Below are positions 16,906-25,767 of a stretch of 64,000 nt of DNA, piece after piece; the stretch's first letter is position 1, and each line of letters starts with the position of its first letter. The stretch lies in NCBI RefSeq assembly GCF_021432065.1, contig NZ_CP090365.1, forward strand, positions 434,001 to 498,000, given 5' to 3'. Below the pieces are notes generated by a model that did no database searches, was not told the origin of the DNA, and saw only the letters and a program-made list of their open reading frames with translations. Position numbers and translations under genes: made by a program. Source of the DNA: Photobacterium sp. TLY01. Its GTDB lineage: Bacteria; Pseudomonadota; Gammaproteobacteria; Enterobacterales; Vibrionaceae.

Positions 16906-19900
16906 ATGAGCGTCAGCATGGCAGATTCCAATTTCCCGTTTCCACCCCGGCATTCCATGTACTGGGAAGACCACCCGTACACCTACGACGAAGCAAAAGC
17001 TTTGTATGAGCAAGGAACCGTCCCTCATCACCACCCGGTGGATATGGAAACGAATGGCGGTCAGCCAAGGACTCAGCCGCCGGAACGCTCCATGATGTGG
17101 CAGGATGAAAAACTCAAGCAGGAGCCTCTAGAACCCAAAACACCGGCGAAGAAACGCAAAAAGAAGCCGGTGACGCCCTGTCACCTGTTTCCAGTTCGCT
17201 ACGCCCTGGATGAGAATGATGAAAACGAAAAGCCGAAACATGGTCTGCCGGCAGGCTGGCGCGGGAATGGTTTTTTCTTTGGCCAGACAATCGCACCTTA
17301 TCAATACACCTTGCGCCAACTGCGTGATGGCTGGTTGTATGTCTATAACGAGACAGACAAAACACTGGATGAGTACGAGTTCAATGGTATCACCCTGACG
17401 AAATACGAGCAGGAGGATTATGATTTTCCCTCGTTAGATGAGATGAATGGGCCAACCGAGCGGGGTCAGCCCGGCAGCAGCAAACCTTTTCTTACTTATC
17501 AGAGCGACGCCTCTCTCCGTATCGCCTGGAGCAAACAGCGCTGGTCCTGGCCAATGTTTTATCAGTTTGCGACCAGCCCGCTCGCCCGCTTTTATGCGCG
17601 TCATGTGCGGCTTTCAAGCTTAGCCAGGCATCCTGATGAGCATGTTGCCAGCCTGGACTTACTCGAGCAAGTTGCCGACATCGATCCGCAGGGCGGTGAA
17701 ATCGAACGTTTTTCAGGTTTAGTGCATACCAAAACGCCAGACGAAACCACGGTTGAAGTTGAAGACCCGGATCGCCAGGAAAAGATAACGGTTCAGTTAG
17801 AACATGAGCTCAAACCCGTTGCTGAAGCAGGTGAAATCAAAAATCAAATGCCAGCCAATGAGGCTGCTTATCTTGTGGCGATGAATGACCCTTTAAGCGA
17901 TATCGCAGAAATGGGTTTTCGTTTTTCACATGTGGTCGGTGAATGGCAAGACTGGTTTGAATATGAAGCTGCGCCTAAACAGCTGATGGACGCTGTGTTG
18001 CAACTGACTGCGACAGACATTCCTCAGGATCTGGACATCCGCTATCCGTACCTGCTGGATGACATGCCGCGCAGTGAGCAGGTTGCCGTGTATCAGGAAA
18101 TCAACGACCTCTTCGAATTAAGACGAATCTACGAAAATGATAAAGCAAATTCTTCGGGGATCACCGCAGGGGCTGGCTCGTTTGCCCGGCTGTCGCAAGC
18201 TGAACAGGCATTTAAGAAAAAACACGGCAACATAGCTTACAGAAAGTATTTCGAGGACTGGAATAAGCTGAGTAAAAACCGCCGGATGGTCGATCTTGAC
18301 AAGCTGTTTGAAGACAATATTGCCTATCTTGAGCAGGAAGAAAAACGCTTCCCGGCCGTGGAAAGGCACAGAGACATGGCACTGAAAATGCTGCAAGTGT
18401 TCGGGAAAGATTTCATCAGAAAAGGCTTTGCCGACATTTATTCGGTCCCGGTACAGCTCTATCTGGCAGACATTTATGCCAGTATTGAAACGCCACTCGT
18501 CTTGTGCCCGATGACAGCGCCACAGCGTGAATGGCTCGCCAGAGAGTTTGAACAACCCACCACAATGATCCCGCTTCGTTTCGCCGGATTCAGCAGCGAA
18601 CTGTATGATACATACCATTTGTATCTCAGAAGCGGCGGAGACTTTTCACTGATCTCCAAAGATGAGTTAGCGTTAGAAGAAAGCGGCGCCACCCCAGGGA
18701 AAGATTTCACCGTCAGTTACGCCGCCTTCCTGACTTTTGTTCACGATCCTGGCGCTCAATCCCATAAGGTACTTGGCAAACTCGCCACACAGCTGAGCCA
18801 GATTCATGACAGTTTCACTCAAGTGATCAGTGCGCCCCTCAAAGCGGGCGCGACTCAAACTGTGAGTGGTGCTGCGCACGGTATTACCGCCACACTTTCT
18901 CTGGTGGGGGGAACCGCCTTTACCAAACGGGCACTTGAGACCGCCATGATGGCTGAAAGCTTTGCCACAGACACAGACATTGAGGTCGACACAAAATACA
19001 GGAACAAACTGAATGACTGGCAGGATGAGCTGAATCAAATCAACAAGAAACTTCGGGCAACCGGCAGAATTTATGCGGCAAAAGCCAATAAGCTCAATCA
19101 AGCTCACCATAATCTGATGGCCAGACGGACAGGCCAGCCAATTGAAAGTATGGCCGATGAAACTGACGCACTGTTAAAAGAGCGAATACAGCTGACAAGG
19201 GAAAAAGAGGCTCATTTTGATAAAAAACCAAACAGCGTTCAAATCAGAGCCAAACATCTGAAAGACGAAGGCATCAGAGTGGTCACGGAAAACATCAACC
19301 AGGCCGCCAAGAAAGCCGGCTCTGTGGTGGCATCCAGCAGTGTGGATTTACTGGTGGTAATTGTTACACTAAACGACCTGCTGGATTATATGGACAGTCT
19401 GAAATCCAATAATGTCCTCACTTTTGACGAAATTCTGGGCGCAGGACAGCGCGTATCAGCCACCGGAGCAAGTCTGGCCGCGGTATTTCAGGCTCCGGCC
19501 TGGAGTGCGTTTGGGGTAACGGATAAAACAAAGAACCTGAGTTTAAAAAGATTGAAAGGCTTAGCGAAATCGGCCGACCCAACCCTAATGTCAGCGGCTC
19601 AGGTGAAGGCGGGTATGCGGTTTGTTCATATCACAAGGTATGCGGCAACTTTTACGATAGTGGCTTCAGCTGCGGATGCTTTCATGGCTTTTAAGTCTTC
19701 ACAGGCTAGTAAAGGAGAATTGAATAAGCTTTATGTTACGAAGACAGCCATAACTGGTGTACAAACATTGATTGGAGGTTGGCAAATTCTGAATGTCACG
19801 CTTTTACGGGGTGTCGTGCCATTGGCATTTAACCCCTGGGTGTTGGCAGGACTATTTCTTTCAAACTTTGTGTTGATGATAATCAATGAACTCATTAGTT

Positions 19901-20523
19901 ATCATGAAAAGAATGATTACCAGCAATGGTTGTTCAATGGTGCCTGGGGGGTTGAAAAATCGCCCAAGTGGCTTGCATTAACGACACCAGAAGCCAAGAG
20001 TCACGCATCCATTCTGGCATTCAATGAGCTGAAACATATTCAGATGCAGCCTGAAATTGAAGTGATCCCACATGTTCATGAGGAATATCCGGAGACTGAA
20101 ACCTATACCAACCGAAATTCAATCAGCCAGGTTTTGAAAGGGGTCTATCTCAATTTCTCTGTCCCGCCATATGCCGGAGGTAACACTTTAGGGGTGATGT
20201 TTGAAGAAAAAATCAAGAATCAATTTCCTGTCACTGAAAGTTTAGAAAGCGGGTTGTGGAAACAGGATGAATCAACCGGCCGGATGAGTTACCAGTGCTA
20301 TCTGCCGCTGGATGAGAATCAGAGAGAGATGTCGCTTGTATTGGGCTATTGTCAGTCAAAACACAGCGATGAAAGTCAGAATACACAACTCTATCATTTT
20401 AGCTTCGATATTCGGGGTGCGAAACTGACTTCCAAGAAACTGACAAGTAAAGAGCTGGAAAAAAAATATAGTGGGTTATTGCCTGCTTTTACGCCAGACA
20501 ATCGTATTTTTATAGAAGGTTAA
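16906..20523 (+). CDS. VasX-like type VI secretion effector (membrane-targeting toxin)
   Basis: A 1205-residue protein resembling Vibrio cholerae VasX, a colicin-like T6SS effector that permeabilises membranes. The N-terminal 250 residues carry VasX_N/MIX-like features: CHLFPVRYALDE, GFFFGQTIAPYQYTLRQLRDGWLYVYNE and WSWPMFYQFATSP. There is no signal peptide, as expected for a T6SS cargo. The middle is charged and helical; after about residue 640 come separated hydrophobic stretches (near residues 650-670, 810-830, 905-925, 940-990) that could insert in membranes. DNA after about 19.7 kb is more AT-rich. No vgrG, hcp or paar gene is in the window, so it is an orphan effector. Two tandem membrane-protein copies follow at once, as immunity genes do. 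Function is inferred from similarity I recognise by eye. Confidence 0.75.
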   Translation: MSVSMADSNFPFPPRHSMYWEDHPYTYDEAKALYEQGTVPHHHPVDMETNGGQPRTQPPERSMMWQDEKLKQEPLEPKTPAKKRKKKPVTPCHLFPVRYALDENDENEKPKHGLPAGWRGNGFFFGQTIAPYQYTLRQLRDGWLYVYNETDKTLDEYEFNGITLTKYEQEDYDFPSLDEMNGPTERGQPGSSKPFLTYQSDASLRIAWSKQRWSWPMFYQFATSPLARFYARHVRLSSLARHPDEHVASLDLLEQVADIDPQGGEIERFSGLVHTKTPDETTVEVEDPDRQEKITVQLEHELKPVAEAGEIKNQMPANEAAYLVAMNDPLSDIAEMGFRFSHVVGEWQDWFEYEAAPKQLMDAVLQLTATDIPQDLDIRYPYLLDDMPRSEQVAVYQEINDLFELRRIYENDKANSSGITAGAGSFARLSQAEQAFKKKHGNIAYRKYFEDWNKLSKNRRMVDLDKLFEDNIAYLEQEEKRFPAVERHRDMALKMLQVFGKDFIRKGFADIYSVPVQLYLADIYASIETPLVLCPMTAPQREWLAREFEQPTTMIPLRFAGFSSELYDTYHLYLRSGGDFSLISKDELALEESGATPGKDFTVSYAAFLTFVHDPGAQSHKVLGKLATQLSQIHDSFTQVISAPLKAGATQTVSGAAHGITATLSLVGGTAFTKRALETAMMAESFATDTDIEVDTKYRNKLNDWQDELNQINKKLRATGRIYAAKANKLNQAHHNLMARRTGQPIESMADETDALLKERIQLTREKEAHFDKKPNSVQIRAKHLKDEGIRVVTENINQAAKKAGSVVASSSVDLLVVIVTLNDLLDYMDSLKSNNVLTFDEILGAGQRVSATGASLAAVFQAPAWSAFGVTDKTKNLSLKRLKGLAKSADPTLMSAAQVKAGMRFVHITRYAATFTIVASAADAFMAFKSSQASKGELNKLYVTKTAITGVQTLIGGWQILNVTLLRGVVPLAFNPWVLAGLFLSNFVLMIINELISYHEKNDYQQWLFNGAWGVEKSPKWLALTTPEAKSHASILAFNELKHIQMQPEIEVIPHVHEEYPETETYTNRNSISQVLKGVYLNFSVPPYAGGNTLGVMFEEKIKNQFPVTESLESGLWKQDESTGRMSYQCYLPLDENQREMSLVLGYCQSKHSDESQNTQLYHFSFDIRGAKLTSKKLTSKELEKKYSGLLPAFTPDNRIFIEG

Positions 20524-20529
20524 CAAGAA

Positions 20530-21420
20530 ATGGAACAGGTTAGCAGGCCATTGACAAAAGCTCAGATACCAACAGAAACCGAGGTTAAAGATCTATATGA
20601 AAAAATAACCTCGGATCCGGATAAAATTGAATGGGAAGTGATAGCTTTCCAACAACCGTATCCAAGTCGGCGTAAATATTACATTATGTTAATGACACTT
20701 GTCTCAATGCTTATGATGTTTTTGATTGCATTTGCTGCAATGGAATTTGATTTTATTGCTGCAATTTCAGAGTCTTTAACTTGGATTTTATTTGGTGTCG
20801 CAATTTTATCGAGCTTAACTATTGGAAAGATCACTTTATTCGCCAGATTTCGTCATCACTACATCTTGAGCCGTTATGGTCTGATTACTGAAGATCACGT
20901 TCATTCATCAAAAACAGGCAACGCGATCCTAAGAAAGTTGCTGGCTGTTGCCGCTGTGGGTTCACTGGCTGCTGTGTTTATCATTGGCCCGTCGGCGTTA
21001 GCGGGTTTTGCCGGGCTGGGGGTAACCTGGCTGGTATTGAGCGGAGCAAACTTAGACAAGTACATGCTCTTACAGCGCATCAGTACCTATGATGACATCT
21101 TTTTCTTAAGAGAGCATGATGATTCTGATGAGCCAAGGGATTTGTTTTTATTATTTCACCGTTTTATGAAATTCTCAGAAACGGAAAATAATGAAATTGA
21201 GTTTAAAGAATATAAGTTTTTTTCTACACAGATATACTGTCAGCAAGGGGATAAAGATAAAATTATTTCTATGATTAATGGTTTCTATCCTTATGGTCAG
21301 ATACCGAGTGATAAAAAAGATATTTTTGATGAGCTGTATGAATATGTGCCGCCTCAGGAGATTAAAGACATAGTCGCACAAACCTCACCGCATCTTGATA
21401 ATGCTGAGCAATGCAGTTAA
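20530..21420 (+). CDS. probable immunity protein of the VasX-like effector (copy 1)
   Basis: A 296-residue membrane protein starting six bases after the effector stop. Hydrophobic segments lie at about residues 51-72, 80-104 and 136-172 (the last probably two spans with a turn), with soluble N- and C-terminal parts. Pore-forming T6SS effectors are neutralised by membrane immunity proteins encoded directly downstream, and position and topology both fit. It shares most of its sequence with the damaged copy at 21442-22332; the most conserved block is residues about 105-180 (SRYGLITE ... GLGVTWLVLSG). I do not recognise a named family. Codon use is AT-rich, unlike the flanking chromosome. Confidence 0.65.
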   Translation: MEQVSRPLTKAQIPTETEVKDLYEKITSDPDKIEWEVIAFQQPYPSRRKYYIMLMTLVSMLMMFLIAFAAMEFDFIAAISESLTWILFGVAILSSLTIGKITLFARFRHHYILSRYGLITEDHVHSSKTGNAILRKLLAVAAVGSLAAVFIIGPSALAGFAGLGVTWLVLSGANLDKYMLLQRISTYDDIFFLREHDDSDEPRDLFLLFHRFMKFSETENNEIEFKEYKFFSTQIYCQQGDKDKIISMINGFYPYGQIPSDKKDIFDELYEYVPPQEIKDIVAQTSPHLDNAEQCS

Positions 21421-21441
21421 TTGGTGGATAAGGAATTGAGC

Positions 21442-22332
21442 ATGGACGCAGTTACCAGGCCATTAACGAAAGCTCAGGTACCAACAGAAACCGAGGTTAA
21501 ATAACTGTATGAAAAAATAACCTCGGATCCGGATAAAATTGAATGGGAAGTGATAGCATTTCAGCAACCTTATCCGAGTCGGCGTAAATATTACATTATG
21601 CTGATGACAATCATAAGCAATTTCATAATATTTTTTGTTATTTTAACAGCTGAATCGTTTGATTTTATTAAGACTATCACAAACGTATTTACGTGGGAGA
21701 TATTTGGTTGGATAACTTTCCTAAGTTTAACTATTGGAAAAATTACTTTATTTCCAAGGTTCCGCCATCACTACATCTTGAGCCGTTATGGTCTGATAAC
21801 TGAAAGTCATGTTCATTCATCAAAAACAGGAAATGCGATCCTAAGACAGTTGCTGGCTGTTGCCGCTGTTGGGTCACTGGCTGCTGTGTTTATCATTGGT
21901 CCGTCTGCATTAGTCGGATTTGCCGGGCTGGGCGTGACCTGGTTGGTATTGAGCGGAACGAACTTAGACAAGTATATGCTGTCGCAGCGGGTCAGTAAGC
22001 ATGAGGATATTTTTTTCTTACGAGAACACAATGATTATGACGAGCCAAGAGATTATTTTTTAATATATCACCGTGGATATATCTTCGAAGAATCTGAAGA
22101 GTCCGTTATTAAATTAGAGCAATATAATGTCACATCAACTGATATATATTGTTTGCAAGCTGATAAACAAAGAATTATGAATAAGTTTAATGATTTTTTC
22201 CCTTATGGAAAAATTCCAAGTGATAAAAAGGACTTGTTTAAAGGTGCTGCCAGATATTTACCACCTCAGGAAATCATGGATATAGAAACACAGACCTCAC
22301 CATATCGCGATGATGTTGAGCGCTGTAATTAA
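21442..22332 (+). pseudogene. second copy of the immunity-like gene, interrupted by an in-frame stop
   Basis: Aligned with copy 1 it has the same length (891 bases) and the same frame from ATG 21442, but codon 21 is TAA (21502-21504) where copy 1 has GAT. The rest is open to the end. A shorter product could start at GTG 21550 (260 residues), which would keep all membrane spans and lose only the soluble N-terminus, so function may survive. Divergence is uneven: the middle block is nearly identical to copy 1, whereas the TM1-TM2 region and the C-terminus differ. That pattern suggests a paralogue for a related toxin, or gene conversion in the middle. Confidence 0.65.
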
Positions 22333-22362
22333 TGGATTTATGAGGAATGATGTGAGGTATTC

Positions 22363-22461
22363 ATGCATGTAATTAAATTTATTTTTATTATTTTAAAACT
22401 CATCATCATAATATCGACAATTGAGACTAATTATAAAAGACGAAAGGAAAAAAGAAATTAG
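22363..22461 (+). CDS. possible 32-residue single-span peptide
   Basis: A short frame, ATG 22363 to TAG 22459-22461, giving one hydrophobic helix (FIFIILKLIIIIS) followed by a basic tail (NYKRRKEKRN). This topology is common in small membrane peptides, but the AT-rich DNA makes such frames easy to get by chance. GAGG lies about 12 bases upstream. I would treat it as a candidate only. Confidence 0.25.
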   Translation: MHVIKFIFIILKLIIIISTIETNYKRRKEKRN

Positions 22462-22514
22462 TTAAAGATCTCTACGAAAACAACAAGCATTCTCATTGTT
22501 TGTCTGTAGAGAGC

Positions 22515-24098
22515 ATGAGTGTGATGAAGAAAGTTTATAAAAAAAGGTTCAAAGATAATCGTGTATTTTCTATTTCAGGGAAACTGCATGATTTTCCGTT
22601 AGGGTTAGGTTTCAGAAATCGATGGTATGATCGATGTATTGACAGAATGCGTATTGAATCAGCGTTTTACCCTGGCGACGTCATTATTAGTATCGACGAT
22701 GAAGAGCTAAATGAACTGAGTGATACTTATGTTGAAGGTATTGTTTATAAAGATGCAATTTATGTTACGCGAATAAATGATTTTAATGTTTTGCATGAAG
22801 TAAATAAACTGTACTCGCTTCTGAAAGTGAAAAAGAACAATCCAAGTTCACAGGATGAGTGTTTGTTGCTTTATTTTTGTATGGCGTTTTGTCTTGTATT
22901 CCTTTTTCAATTGAAATATGGCCTTCATCCAGCAAGTATTATTTACATTACTCTTTTGCTCTCGCCCATGTTGATATGGCAGATAAAAATTAATTATGAA
23001 CACTCGAAGTTGTATGAAGTTACTGGCGCTTTTTCGCTTGATGATTCGATGTCTATGGAAAGTCGTACTGAGGTTGGGACAATTAATGGTATACCGATTC
23101 GCGGCTTTGAGGATAAATTTAAAGATAGTGAAATATGTACGGTTCATGGTTTGATCGAACATTCTCCATATTTTGGTCTTCATCCCGAAATAATTAATGA
23201 TTGTCATATGCACTTTTGCTTAAAAGAAAAGAAAGAATCTCTGGTGAAGTCAATCAGAATCTGGGGAATATTCTCTTTTGTTTTAATTTTTCTAAGTGTG
23301 GATTATGTTTATAACTATGCTTTTGGTTTACATAAACAATCAATTCTATATGAGTTTAGCATGAGCAACATTACGTCCGTTGATTTCAATCAATTGACCA
23401 AGCTGGACGCTGGACAAAACATTAAATTGAGTGAAATGAAAATATCTCAAAGCGTGGATAAGACTCAGTTATATATTTCAGATAAGGTTTATAACCAGTC
23501 TGTTATTGAGCATGTATCGAAGAGTATTGTGGATAGTATTCATAAGTCAATTGTAGATGAAAATAATATTGTATCATTTAACGATGAAGACATGGCTCAG
23601 ACTATCAACGCAATTTCTGATATCCAGCATAAGAAGGGAGAGATTTATCACTGGCTGAATGCAGCTAAAATTGAAACAGCGTCTGAAGCATTGCTATATA
23701 TTGATATCGGTTACAGACCGCATGGATTAAATTTATTTACATTACGTGATTTTAGTCAGTTGTTAGTGCATGATTTAAAAAGTTTTCAGGGTGAAGAACT
23801 TACTTATGATACTTTGTTAGAGAGAGTCAGCCTTTTAGTCACAAACTACTTAAATGGGCAGGAAGGCACGCTCTATGCAAACGTCAGTTTCGTCGATCCC
23901 GATGTAAGAAAACTTGTTGTCTATGTGTATGACAGGCAAGAATCGGATAGTCAGGTCGGAGAAGTCTTATTATCTTGTTTAATGTATTTTTTATTTACAG
24001 CCTTTAGTTTATTTATGACAGGCTATGTTATGTACTGTTACCGCAATGCCGAGAAACGTTACCCGAAGCTTTACAGGACATTGCATGATCAGGTTTAA
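22515..24098 (+). CDS. unknown multi-span membrane protein in the effector island
   Basis: About 527 residues; ATG 22515 is my choice, with TTG 22500 and ATG 22524 as alternatives. Hydrophobic pairs occur near residues 115-155, one span near 250-270 and one near 485-510. Between the last two is a soluble domain of about 210 residues that should face one side of the membrane. No family recognised. The sequence just before it (GTTAAAGATCTCTACGAAAA at 22461-22480) matches codons 19-25 of the immunity gene and is in frame with this gene, so this gene appears to have been joined to a remnant of a third immunity copy. Strongly AT-rich. It could be a further immunity or accessory protein, or cargo. 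Confidence 0.6.
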   Translation: MSVMKKVYKKRFKDNRVFSISGKLHDFPLGLGFRNRWYDRCIDRMRIESAFYPGDVIISIDDEELNELSDTYVEGIVYKDAIYVTRINDFNVLHEVNKLYSLLKVKKNNPSSQDECLLLYFCMAFCLVFLFQLKYGLHPASIIYITLLLSPMLIWQIKINYEHSKLYEVTGAFSLDDSMSMESRTEVGTINGIPIRGFEDKFKDSEICTVHGLIEHSPYFGLHPEIINDCHMHFCLKEKKESLVKSIRIWGIFSFVLIFLSVDYVYNYAFGLHKQSILYEFSMSNITSVDFNQLTKLDAGQNIKLSEMKISQSVDKTQLYISDKVYNQSVIEHVSKSIVDSIHKSIVDENNIVSFNDEDMAQTINAISDIQHKKGEIYHWLNAAKIETASEALLYIDIGYRPHGLNLFTLRDFSQLLVHDLKSFQGEELTYDTLLERVSLLVTNYLNGQEGTLYANVSFVDPDVRKLVVYVYDRQESDSQVGEVLLSCLMYFLFTAFSLFMTGYVMYCYRNAEKRYPKLYRTLHDQV

Positions 24099-24116
24099 AA
24101 AGTAAGCTTCACGACA

Positions 24117-24148
24117 GCGCCTTGCCAGTATCTGAACTGACAAGGCGC
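24117..24148 (+). terminator. hairpin at the end of the effector island
   Basis: Arms GCGCCTTG and CAAGGCGC pair over 8 bp, and after one mismatch CAGT and ACTG pair further with a 6-base loop. It starts 19 bases after the stop at 24098. No T-run follows, so termination efficiency is uncertain. Confidence 0.4.
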
Positions 24149-24183
24149 GAGTAATATCAGCATATTTTCGCAGCTGTGGCGGT

Positions 24184-25767
24184 TCAGCCCTTAGCCGGCT
24201 CTGCATCCGGTAAGGAGAGCACCAGAATCGCGGCGAAGACCAGAAAGCCAGTCATCATCATGAAAATATCGTTATATGCCATGATGTAGGCGTCGGTTTG
24301 CATGCTTTGCGCCAGACTGGCTTTGGCTTTCAGCATCGCGGTTGTCGGATCGGTACCCTGCTGCAGGTAATGTCCGGCTTGCTGTGCCAATTGGTGCCAT
24401 GCATCGTTACTGACGCTGGGTAGGCTGGCCTTGATATGAGCCAGGTGTTCCCGCGCTTTGTTGTCCAGCATAGTGGCTATCAGTGCGATGCTGAAGGCGC
24501 CGCCCAGATTACGTAACACATTGGTGATGGTGGAGGCATCCGGCGTCTGGTGCTTTTGTATGGTCTGCATCGCGACCAGCGACAACGGCACAATGATAAA
24601 GGGGCTGCCAATGGCCCGCAGCAACATCGACAGTATCATCTGCTGGCCACCAAAATCCTGATTCATGTGGGTATTCACATAACAGCTGATGCCGAACATG
24701 ATGAAACCAAATGCCACCAGAAATTTAGGCTTCACCACGCGCGTCAGTTTGGGGATCAAAGGGAATAGCAATAATTGAGGAAACCCCATCCACATTAGGA
24801 CTTTTCCGATCTCCAGCGCGTTGTAATGATGAATTTGCGTCAGATACATGGGCAGCACAAAAATGGAGCCCAGCAGCGCCATGCCCAGAATTAAATAAGC
24901 CAGTCCGGACATTGCAAAATGCGGGTTACTGAGCAGCCTCAGGTTCACCAGGGGTTTTGGGTGTCTGAGTTCATTGATGACGAACGCCACTAAGCTCAGC
25001 ACAGCGATCACGGTTAACCCGATGATAAAGTGCGAACTGAACCATTCTTCCCGGTTTCCTTCCTCCAGCATGACTTCCAGACACCCCAGACCCACCGCCA
25101 TGGTGGCGATGCCAACCCAGTCGGCATTTTTCAGGATGCTGATATTCATGGGCTGATCATCCAGGCCATAACGGAGCATGGCCAGCATCAGCAACGCCGG
25201 CGGCAGGTTGATGTAAAAAATGTAATGCCACGACAGATGCTCAGTCAGCCAGCCGCCCAGCGTCGGGCCGATCGACGGCGCAAACGTGGCCGTGACGCCG
25301 AACATTGCCATCCCGATGGCGCGTTTATGAACCGGTAACAGCTGGACCACCAGTGAAAACGCCATCGGAATCAGCGCGCCGCCACTGAAACCCTGCATGG
25401 CGCGAAAGGCAATCATGGAGCTCATACTCCAGGCGACAGAACACAGTAGAGACGACACGGTGAAAATCACTGTGGTGCCAATCAGATAGCGGCGTGCTCC
25501 CAGTGCTGTTGATAGCCATCCGCTCAGCGGGATCGCGATCATTTCTGCCACCAGATAGGAGGTGGAAATCCACGAGCTTTCATCCAGCGTGGCGGACAGC
25601 GCGCCCTGAATATCTTTCAGGGATGAGTTGGTGATCTGAATATCGAGAATTGCCATAAACGCGCCCAGCATACCGCCCAGCAGGGCAATCCAGTGCCGGA
25701 GTGGGACGTCATTTTCGGAACGCTGATCAAGGGCAGGGTTTGCCTGAGGCAGGGCCTGTTCACTCAT
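24184..25767 (-). CDS. emrB: MFS multidrug transporter, DHA2/EmrB type
   Basis: A 527-residue, 14-span inner-membrane exporter of the DHA2 family. Diagnostic pieces are the opening LGGMLGAFMAILDIQITNSSL, motif A around GWLSTALGARRYLI, and motif C in MFGVTATFAPSIGPTLGGWL. Such proteins pair with an EmrA adaptor and TolC to expel hydrophobic compounds across both membranes. Its start overlaps the end of the adaptor gene by 8 bases, so it is the second gene of an emrAB-like operon. Substrates are unknown. Confidence 0.92.
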   Translation of the reverse strand: MSEQALPQANPALDQRSENDVPLRHWIALLGGMLGAFMAILDIQITNSSLKDIQGALSATLDESSWISTSYLVAEMIAIPLSGWLSTALGARRYLIGTTVIFTVSSLLCSVAWSMSSMIAFRAMQGFSGGALIPMAFSLVVQLLPVHKRAIGMAMFGVTATFAPSIGPTLGGWLTEHLSWHYIFYINLPPALLMLAMLRYGLDDQPMNISILKNADWVGIATMAVGLGCLEVMLEEGNREEWFSSHFIIGLTVIAVLSLVAFVINELRHPKPLVNLRLLSNPHFAMSGLAYLILGMALLGSIFVLPMYLTQIHHYNALEIGKVLMWMGFPQLLLFPLIPKLTRVVKPKFLVAFGFIMFGISCYVNTHMNQDFGGQQMILSMLLRAIGSPFIIVPLSLVAMQTIQKHQTPDASTITNVLRNLGGAFSIALIATMLDNKAREHLAHIKASLPSVSNDAWHQLAQQAGHYLQQGTDPTTAMLKAKASLAQSMQTDAYIMAYNDIFMMMTGFLVFAAILVLSLPDAEPAKG

